A program made the position numbers and the translations under genes. A stretch of 64,000 nucleotides of DNA from Blakeslea trispora (lineage: Eukaryota > Mucoromycota > Mucoromycetes > Mucorales > Choanephoraceae), in the NCBI GenBank assembly GCA_025331445.1, contig JAIWNE010000113.1, positions 46,122-110,121 on the forward strand, read 5' to 3'. The notes under the pieces were generated by a model that was not told the origin of the DNA, did not search any database, and saw only the letters and a list, made by a program, of their open reading frames with translations. This document shows positions 55,866 to 64,000 of this stretch, in pieces. Position 1 is the stretch's first letter; the number at the start of each line of letters is the position of its first letter.

Positions 55866-58800
55866 TTACAAAATGGTATGGCCGCGCAAGCGATTGTTTA
55901 GTTTTTGATAATATTTGGCATCTAACCATATTACTTTGTAGTGAAGAAGTTTGTCGTCATATCTTACGAGACCTACAGTAGTGAGAATGTCCCTCACTTC
56001 ACACACCAAATAGGGACCGTTATTTCTTTCATCATCGTAATTAGCCTTGATAATTCCATAATCGTCCATATCGGTATCAAGAATTACAGACAACAGAGCG
56101 AGAAAACGTATACTACCATTGAATTTGTGCTCAAAAAAGAACACAACCTCACCTAAATACCAGAATTTTTGTTGTCTGCTAATGACAATAAATGTTAGCG
56201 ATTTGAAAAGTTAGGAAGAATATGGCAAGTACCTGGTAATATGCTTTGCTTCAAACAAGACAAGATGATTTGCTCGATGAATCTGGCTCTGATATTGTCG
56301 ATACCATCTTGACTGGAAGACAAAGCCGTTGTGCAACATTCGAGCTGCCAGCATTATTTTCTGTCCATAGCTGACAGTACTCGACAGTCCCAATCGATTA
56401 TAAAATCTCTGCAATGCATCAACACAAACAGGGACAGGTATTTCAACAACAGTATCTTCGCGATGAAGAAAGACATTTAAGAATTTTTCCCATAGTTGTG
56501 GCCATCTATCCGGTTGAGTAGGATGGTCGTGGTAATCAATTCGAATGTTTGTTTCAGCCAAGCTGTTTTGGTGGAAAGCTTTAGTAACATCGGTTTGATT
56601 AAGAAAATTGAATCTTGTGTGAATGTTACTGATTTCTTTGTTAGGCTTGGACATTGAGAATACTTTGTTGCTGTATAGTTTGATAGTTCTTTCGAGAGAT
56701 CTACAAGAATAGTATCGAAGGGGTCCGTGCTGTCTGATGAGATCGGCTACATGATAAACGGCAAAGTGACAATTCATTGTCCAAACTCGCATGCTCAGTT
56801 GGTCTTCTGCTACACTTTGTTGAAGAAAGTCAGCCCATTGTTTGAAGGATCTATTCTAAAGATATTAAAATCGAATACAGTCGGCAGCATAAAAATAAAA
56901 GGTACCTTTCCATATACTGTAGCTCTTCAACGCTGATACATCTTTGCAAACTTATAGAACATGCATTTACTAGATGCATTAATGCGTTTCTGGTTTGAAC
57001 GCTTCTCATGTAAGGTACAATTACAGTAGGAACAACGTGCAATAGAATATGCTGCCAATCAACAGCCCTGTAGAAACCTGCTCTGTGATCGAAAGTGAAA
57101 TCAAACATGGAAGGAGGTGTCTTTTTACTTTGATTGATCCATTGACCAAGTTTATCGCCAAAAGTTCTCAGTGTAAAGCCTTCTATTGTGTCAAACGCAT
57201 AGCTGGACATATTTGCAGGTATGAACTTGTTTCGGGTTGGCTGTTCCAAAAGATTGAAGACAAGATGACCTATTCCATAACCTAACATATGCAACTCATC
57301 GCCAAAGAAGGAAAATGGGCCCAAGAAAGTTGGCAAACTAGTGATCAGATCAGATACACCTCGCATTCCATGTTCCTTTGATAAATGTTAGTAAACGAGT
57401 TATTTGACTGTGGTGTGATATGCCTTACAATGTCTCCTTCAATCAAGCTTTCAGCAGTACGATCATCGCCAACACCAGAGAAATACTTTCCATGGGTGAT
57501 GTTTTGACGATAACTATCTGCTCTCACATCACAGATACGACAACCGTATTTACCTGTGTGGCCACCGAAATGCATGATCTCAGCAATTCCTGGTATGTCG
57601 CCAGTAAAACCGAGTATTGCGACCTTACCATTGAACTTTTCGACACCATCACGCTTGATGATCAGACCACGACGATACAACTGATTAACCTCGGCTATCA
57701 AAGGTTGCAGAAAAGACACAAGCATCTTGGGCTTTCCTGGATAGATGGCTATTTGAATCATGTTTTTTTCTTTTGTTCTACAAAGTTCAAAGCAAAGTAA
57801 GTTATTATGTTCGATGAGGGTAAACATGAATCAATGTTTGTACCTATACTCAGGATGAATGTTTAGAATCAGGCAGTTAATCATAACTTGGTGTGCTTTC
57901 TGTACATGCTTTGGCTGATAGCCGTCAACAAAAATCAACAAACAGATGGTATTGTCCTCTAGAACTCCTTCTTCAACAAGCGTTGGTATGCAGCACCTGA
58001 AAAAACATCTCGATACTGGTTTTTTGCTGCTGAATGATCAAAAAAATGATTGCGGTAGTCAAGCATATCGCTTCGTTTTGGATCTGCATAGAATTCCTTC
58101 AAAGCATTAGCGATTGATGTGTAGGCCATTGTGCTTTCAGATTTCAAAGAAGGTAGAGGCATATTTGGATCGCGTTCAGTGTTATTTCTTGCTTCTTCAA
58201 CTTGATCAATGTTGCTATAACGAGGACGCTGACATGGTTCGTATTGACAAGTCGAAATATCCGGACTGTCAAGAGGGAACATGTAACACCCATTTGCACA
58301 GATGTCATGTTTAACGATTGTGGTCGAATTGTTATAGATGAAACGACGGTGAGTGTCAGGTGATTTAAACAAGTTCTCATTTAAAAGATCTTCTACATAT
58401 ACAAAGTCATCAGCTTGAAAATAATTACATTACAATTGAATAAAAAGTACCATCTAAACGCATTGGTATGATCTCTTTGTTGAGATACTTGACAATCTCT
58501 CTTTGACCTTGACGAGAGACATTGAATTTATCTAGCAAATGCATGAAACCCATTGCTTTTACATCAAATTGACTGATGTTGCAGCTGTCAATCCATTCTT
58601 TAACAATTGGTTCATCATCTAAAGAACATGTTTCAATTATATTTATTTGCATTGTTTGTGTGATGTTCAACTTACTTGATGGCTCTTCTATGTCACTGGA
58701 GGATTGCTCTACAACTGGATCGTTATTGCTGTCTAACATCTCAATGTCTTCAATTACAAAATCAGCTGGATTAACTTGCTGACTTTGAGTAGCATCGTAT

Positions 58801-58901
58801 GCTCTTTCAGCGGCTCTTCGAACACATTTGGACTTTCTTTTGTGAGCATTGAGTTTGGCAATGCTAATGAAAGTAGCAGAACAGGTAGGACAGTGAAACA
58901 T
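55866..58901 (-). pseudogene. E3 tnp2-like transposase, about eight exons
   Basis: ATG 58901 opens with a C2H2 finger (CPTCSATFISIAKLNAHKRK). GT-AG introns of about 50-60 nt join exons in phase at nearly every boundary. Blocks: NVSRQGQREIVKYLNKE, FKSPDTHRRFIY, HDICANGCYMFPLDS, MIQIAIYPGKPK, GFTGDIPGIAEIM with YGCRICD, FSFFGDELHMLGYGIG, NCHFAVYHVADLIRQH, YYSCRSLERTIKLY and a last exon from FWYLGEVV to LRGHTIL-stop. D in GDIPG, D in GDELH and E in SLERT are the presumed active site, all present. One frameshift near 57981-57986 is the only clear break, so this is the best preserved of the three tnp2-like genes. Related end to end to the E2 protein, more distantly to E1. Confidence 0.82.
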
Positions 58902-59905
58902 TTTTGTAAAGGTGTGATGTGATGTGTGATTTTAATGAATTTGGAAATAAAAACTGGTCAATGATTGCAAGAACCTCTCTATTTATATGATAGAATCATA
59001 AAGAGCATATTCTTTCATACTTCCATAAAAGGAGGTAAATAAAAAGTTTAGAATCTAATAGTTGCCAAATTAACTTTCAACATGCAACTATTAATATAAT
59101 TTACTTCTATGAGTGATGCATTTCAACAAGGCTAATAATAACTAAAAGCAGTCTATAATGAAAGTCTTTTTTAATTCTCTTTTATTTAAAATAAACTCTT
59201 GGTTTATTTTATAGATATCCCCCTTTTTTGGTTGCCCTTAAAATTATATATCCTAAAATGTAGCGAGCTCAAATTGTTTCAGTAGCCTAGCAAACAATGA
59301 ATTAAATAAGCTTGATTTCATAAATCAAACTTACCGTTTGATGAAAAGGGTGATCAATTATCTACACTGAAATCGAATTAACTAGGCTTTTATTACTAGC
59401 ACTCTATGTCATTCAAAATTTGACAACTTTTTTGCTTTTTACCACTTTTGATTTTAATGTACTATTTGTGTTATCATAAGCAGATTACCCTAATGTCCTT
59501 TAAGCAAAAGTATTGTCAACATTATGTTATCATCTAATAAGATGCAAAGTTGTTATGCTCATCCAAATGTTACAATCTCATATATTCAAATGGTTCAAGT
59601 TGCAACAAATTTGAGTTACTAATGTGTTAGATTAAGTGAGCATGTAAATTGCATATCCTACATAAGTTCATTACTTGAACTTATATTTATAAATAGATCT
59701 CTATAATGAACCAAGCAATACTATTTATTTAGAAATTTAAAGAATTTTATGTATGATGAAGTTAATACTTTAACAAAACTTTTCGGCATGCAGTATTGTT
59801 ATTCATTTTAAAATAGAAAATCATGTATAAATAGCTTATCTCAAATTCGAATGATTTCGTATACATTTCTCAACTTCCATCAAACTTATTCTCTGATCAA
59901 TACCA
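58902..59905. promoter_or_regulatory. Divergent intergenic region of E3
   Basis: 1.0 kb between the transposase and accessory start codons. AT-rich, no ORF. I see no clear word shared with the E2 region by eye. Confidence 0.45.
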
Positions 59906-60601
59906 ATGCCATTCCAAAATCACATAGTCGAAAGCATTCACGATAGTTGTGTTCAAATGGAAAGAAAGATCGATAATCTAGAGACACAGATGACTTTCAT
60001 GAGTGAGCGAATCAACTCTTTAACAAATGGAGTAATGGAGATGAGCAACACATTGAAACGCATTGAATCAAGTAAGTAATACATTGAATTTGCTTTCTAA
60101 TAAACAACTTACATCTCATTGAAAACAGCTTCAAACTTGCAAGGCTCAACATCATCTGCAGATAATTTTAGCCACATGCTTGAAATAATTGAAAAGCCCA
60201 CAAAGAGCTTTCTCAATTGTCAGCAATCAAACTACACACAAGAACAAGTTAGATACTTTTTAAATCTTTGGCTACGTAATGAGATTGCTTTAAGCCAAGA
60301 CGACGATGCTGACACTCGTCTACTAAAAAGAATGCGATTCAACACTTACTATCAAGACCTTTATACAATAGGCTCAGTCGCAATAGATAGAGAGAAGCTA
60401 AAATGAAACGAAGCAATTACAATTGGGAAGAAAAGTCCTTTTAAATCACTAGAGCTCGACTATTGAAAAAGTCTGATTGACAATTTCCAACGAACAGCAA
60501 TTGATCTTCATCATCCTGTCGATCGTTGCAAAGACCAATGGCTTTCCGAAACTTTGTTAGCCTATATGTATCACAACCGTCAAAGCAAAAGAAAGTCAAG
60601 G
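59906..60601 (+). pseudogene. E3 accessory protein, two Trp-to-stop changes likely
   Basis: Exon 1 from ATG 59906 (MPFQNHIVESIHDSC, then a coiled coil with METQ/LETQMTFMSERINSLTNGV), intron 60072-60128, exon 2 60129-60601 in one frame with TGA at 60404-60406 and 60464-60466. The first stop aligns with a Trp in the E2 protein (DVNW), so TGG to TGA is likely. Conserved with E2: YFLNLWLRNEIALSQDDD, LYTIGSVAID, and CKDQWLSETLLAYMYHNRQS followed by KRKSR. A GTAACG donor-like site follows; a last exon was not found. Role unknown, see the E2 copy. Confidence 0.6.
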
Positions 60602-60964
60602 GTAACGATTTTTCAATGTATAGATTAAGTGTATGCCTGCTTGCATATACTCATACTTATCATTGTTAGAAAACCGCTTCAGAACATGAATTTCTTGAGT
60701 CGGATAATTCTCAATCTGTATCTTGTGAGCAAATGTCAATTGGCCTTCACAAAGCCAATCGTAAGCATTTACTAAAAAGCTTAATTGATTGAATCTAATA
60801 GAACCTTCGTTTTTCAGACAATTAGATTTGCTAGAATAAATTCTGTTTTTCTTATGTTTTCCTAAATTGCAAGTACTTATTTCACTCCTTAACATGAGAA
60901 TCTGTATTCTTTCTAGTATCTCACTTTTGAAGGCTGTATTGCGTAACAAATATGTGTCAAACAT
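60596..60964 (-). CDS. Unknown 122-residue ORF
   Basis: ATG 60964 (MFDTYLLRNTAFKSEI) to a stop at 60596, overlapping the end of the accessory gene on the other strand. Mixed polar and aromatic residues, no motif that I recognise and no counterpart in E2 or A. It may be chance. Confidence 0.25.
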   Translation of the reverse strand: MFDTYLLRNTAFKSEILERIQILMLRSEISTCNLGKHKKNRIYSSKSNCLKNEGSIRFNQLSFLVNAYDWLCEGQLTFAHKIQIENYPTQEIHVLKRFSNNDKYEYMQAGIHLIYTLKNRYP

Positions 60965-61239
60965 GATTTCATTTAACGTTTCTTTCCTTGTTCATAAATA
61001 ACTACAATACTCTTATATCAGAGTTTATAAAACAGTGTGTTCGCTCCCTCTCAATTTGTTTACAAAGTAGTTATCTTTTGGTGTTTTTTCTTTAATGACA
61101 ACCTAATTTAAAAATTCTATTTTTTAAATATAAAGATGTGCACTCGATTAGACTATTTCTTTAGGAATCGACCAATAGAAATTGAGAGCTTTCGAATTGT
61201 TTTGAAGTACCGTCACTAAGCAAGCCTATACCTGCTCTG

Positions 61240-63550
61240 AAGGTTTTTTTCTTCTCTTTATTTTTTCGAGATCGTCTTCTTTGTAGTGTGCCATGTAGTT
61301 CATCATGTACACATGTAGAGCAGATGAGTACCAAGAAAGTTAACCTGAATTTATAGAAATCGACTGCTTGTATTGGAGCAACACTCTTTATGTCTCTCTC
61401 TTTTTTTCATTTTTACTATTTTCAACGATCATGCATTCGAAATAAAGACGCGACTATTTCTTCGGTTTCAATATACAATCAGTATCTGCTTTGCTTTTTT
61501 TATCGATATAGCGTTACAATCAACAGCATATTTTTTGAGGGTCATTATTCAACAAAAATGATTTCGTACAAGCTGCAATTTTTTCTAGTCGCTACAACTT
61601 ATTTGTCAGTGCCTTTTGATTAAGGTAAAGGTATGAGAAAAAGAAACAATATATATATTTTGAGCGCTTGTAACTATATCTTTTGATAGGTTCACGAAAA
61701 GAGAACATTTAGAATCGGAAATCCATTGCTAAGAAGACAAACATGTTATAATCTACTGCACTATCTTGAGAAGGTTCAACAGATTTTGACAAAGGATTAT
61801 TATCACATTTAGACAACTCACATGCATATGGGTGCGTTCTCTCAAGTCGAAACATTTGTCACGGTCTATTTTTAAGATGCATTGTTTCTTGAATGTAACA
61901 TATAATTGCCTCTTATATCTACAAGGTTTGCTTCAATACTATTTAAGAGGTGTTTATTAAAATATCTCCCAAAATGTTAGTAGGCGCCTTATTGTATAAG
62001 CTTTTGTCTTATAAGGAATGTCTGACAGAAGGATTCTTTTGAAGGATGTATAGAGATGGATTGGAAAGCTTGTTTATGTTAAATGAATAAAGGTTATCAA
62101 CAATGTTAAATGCTATTGATTAATGATCAATTATCGGTTTTTGGTAAACTGAAGACATTCAAGGTATACGGAGCGAAGCAATGGAGCAAGATAGTCTTTA
62201 ACCGCCTTGAGTTTCTTTATGATAACCTTAAATGTGGTAGAAACTCTCATCAGCTTCTTTTTATACTACACCTTATTGTTGAGAACGTTTGGAGAAAAAA
62301 TCAAAAGCAATACAGATATCAGCTACAAGGTGGAAGGCTTAAAAGTTAACAAACCCTTTTTAAATGGCTCTTCTTATTCACTAACGGGTATTGTTCATCA
62401 AAAGAAGTGTATTTTAACAATATTAATGGCTAACTATTTAATCGCAGTCTTTTAAGTGCACGATTACTCTTTACGGTTCTACTAAAAAGGCATTGGTTTC
62501 ATGGTTAAAAGGGAACTATTTTTTAAAACTGCCCAATTTGTTTCTAAATGACTTATTTGCTGTGTGTTGACATTCATCTTTGATGTCTAAAAACTACAAT
62601 ACCTAATTTAGACTATCAAACATTCGTTACATATTTGGAGACAATCTTTAGCTGAGATAAAAATCCATCTTTTTCATCATTCAATACTTTTTAATTCTTT
62701 CCTTTTATTTTGTTCCACTTTCGCTGTTTTTTGTGATTTTTATAACCGTCTTATATACACTCTCTGTAAAGCAACCACCCAATTCAGCCGTTATGATTAT
62801 TATTTAAACATCTTTACTACTTATAAGCGCGACTAAACAGACTCTATGAACGACACACTCTGTAAGACCTACCAAATGTTTTCTTTTGTTTTAACTATTG
62901 GAGATTTCTTTTTATTTTTTGGATAACCCTTTTGCTTGACAAGACATTTATAGCAACAACTGCTCGTTCAACATGAGCTCATGTCGCTTTTGCAATGGGG
63001 ATGAGCGATCTGAAGATCGAACATGAATCAAGATGTCAACTTTTTGTACCACATTCTTCAAAATTAAAACAAAACAATCGCTTTGCTTCTCTAATTCTTT
63101 ATTATGCCTTTCTTCGCCTTGTTTACTACTTTAGCCTTGCGCTTTTCTTATCATTACACAAAATTTAAAATTGTCTCCTTCACTTTAAGACCTATAAATT
63201 TGCCGGCAAATGACTTTCTTGCCTTTTTACCTTTGACCTTTATTTTGCAAGGTATCTGATTTTACCTCAAGAGATTGCTTACTAAAAAATTACCTTTACC
63301 TTTGAAATTGAAATTAAATCGTCTTCTTTATTATTCGCTTAAAATGTTTTCTCCAAAATAGTCTGGCCCCCAACTTCCTAAGAATGCTTTTTGCATGAAA
63401 TACTCATTGTTTGTCCCCATTTTCTTCATAGCAATTTCGCACTCGTGCATGACTTTTTTTTTTCTTTTTTTTTTAACTTTTCTGCTAAAAAGCACTTGTC
63501 TGAATATTTTTTTTTGGCACTTAGAATTTATTTTAAAGAAATTCAATGGA
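61240..63550. repeat. E3 right arm, related to 11.7-15.1 kb in element A
   Basis: Blocks near 61290-61370 and 62945-63190 align with element A at roughly 60 percent by eye (for example GAGCTCATGTCGCTT against GTGCTCATGTTGCTT, and TTTTTTGCATGAAAT shared exactly). Short ORFs lie inside, such as 62110-62349 (FGKLKTFKVYGAKQWSKIVF), with a leucine-rich or F-box flavour but no firm identity. It seems to be a conserved non-coding or decayed arm of this transposon family. Confidence 0.4.
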
Positions 63551-63739
63551 TGAAAATAGCACGCACTTGGTCAACCTTTCCAATTTGCTTCAAACTTTTA
63601 ACTAAACAACCTTGAACATGTAGGAGTACAATGAACTAAAAAATTGAATCGTTTATTTACTAAATCCATCAAATCTGCTCTCCAAACTTACGTTGGGCCA
63701 AACTACCACAGATTAAATTTTTTTTGCGCTGTAGTGCTC

Positions 63740-64000
63740 TTACCTCAGCCATGAGCTGCGGTAGTCTTTACATACTACAATTACCTTTAGATGCATCGTT
63801 TTGGCCGTATTTTTCTTGCCATTTATTCAGAATAGAGTAGAATCCATCTAAATCTATTCTTGAAAACAATAAACAAGAGATGAAAGCAGAAAATAAACTA
63901 TAACAATAAAGAAATAGTCATTAGAAACATCGAGAAAATGAGCAATAGAATAAGTTATTTACCTTTTGATAACCATAGCCACCAGCCTTTGCAATAGAGA
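63740..64000 (-). pseudogene. Second copy of the E1 small gene, cut by the window edge
   Basis: Read on the minus strand from the right edge: SIAKAGGYGYQK, a GTAAATAAC...TTATAG intron of about 70 nt, then IDLDGFYSILNKWQEKYGQNDASK and a GTAATT donor. It matches 43240-43480 in sequence, exon boundaries and even the bases after the last donor (ACTACC(G/A)CAGCT). Similarity stops exactly at the right end of E3 (63736), so E3 appears to have inserted into this copy. Confidence 0.45.

Larger units (their letters stand above)
53410..63736 (-). mobile_element. E3: CACTA-like element with the same three genes as E2
   Basis: Left end CACTACGGCTCAA at 53410. The right end, on the minus strand from 63736, is CACTACAGCGCAA. 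Eleven of 13 bases match, and both resemble the ends of element A. Flanks are CTA and CTC, so the target duplication is imperfect. Span 10,327 bp. Distance from the left end to the conserved GGCAAATCA block is 337, 360 and 376 bases in A, E2 and E3, which supports a common left arm. Inside: hydrophobic gene copy C, the transposase, the accessory gene and a right arm related to that of element A. Just outside the right end is sequence related to the E1 third gene. Confidence 0.55.

Noticed and set aside
61283..61288. GTAGTG preceded by TTCTTT as an element end
   Set aside because: CACTACAAAGAAG resembles plant CACTA ends, but there is no partner end or target duplication, and similarity with element A runs through it.
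1..64000. tRNA, rRNA, riboswitch and CRISPR features
   Set aside because: Looked for T-loop-like words, 5S-like blocks and regularly spaced repeats. Nothing convincing was found by eye, though a covariance-model search was not possible.

Overview
The window looks like transposon-dense, AT-rich nuclear DNA of an early-diverging fungus, most likely a member of Mucoromycota. This is inferred from short GT-AG introns (mostly 44-110 nt) with TACTAAC-type branch points and from the mix of element families: KDZ, tnp2/CACTA, Tc1, chromodomain Ty3/gypsy and APE-type LINEs. I see no housekeeping gene, rRNA, tRNA or CRISPR. Nearly everything recognisable is a mobile element or a fragment of one, and many elements are nested.

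Layout. 1-5.4 kb: a partial unknown gene, a multi-exon KDZ transposase (694-4206), a cluster of TACGCGTA-like words (4.3-4.74 kb) and a small unknown gene. 6.1-7.8 kb: a DDE transposase pseudogene on the minus strand. 8.61-15.36 kb: element A, a CACTA-like element with matching ends but no transposase. 15.4-19.5 kb: a minus-strand LINE with ORF1 and ORF2. 19.5-28.1 kb: a second, plus-strand LINE split by a chromodomain gypsy element (Gypsy-1, 19862-25415, TSD AAGGT), by an unexplained 0.87 kb stretch, and by a solo LTR of the same gypsy family in its 3' end.

28.3-44.2 kb is one CACTA transposon (E1). It has CACTAC.../...GCAGTG ends, a perfect GGA target duplication and subterminal GTCGGTTAAA repeats. 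It carries a tnp2-type transposase, an oppositely oriented coiled-coil accessory gene and a third small gene. Three younger elements sit inside it: a Tc1-like element (28923-30265), an apparently intact Ty3/gypsy chromovirus with LTRs that read as identical (Gypsy-2, 30686-36531, in an intron of the transposase) and another Tc1-like element (40783-42113, in an exon of the accessory gene).

44.7-63.7 kb holds two relatives, E2 and E3, of another CACTA-like family whose ends read CAC(C/T)AC(G/A)GC. Each has the same three-gene plan: a hydrophobic, leader-bearing multi-exon gene (also present in element A), a roughly eight-exon tnp2-like transposase with a C2H2 finger, and a divergent coiled-coil accessory gene. 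The accessory genes of E2 and E3 are homologous to each other, which makes this repeated module the best candidate for an undescribed system in the window. The last 260 bases carry a second copy of E1's third gene. Most elements hold nonsense codons or frameshifts; Gypsy-2 is the one that looks intact.
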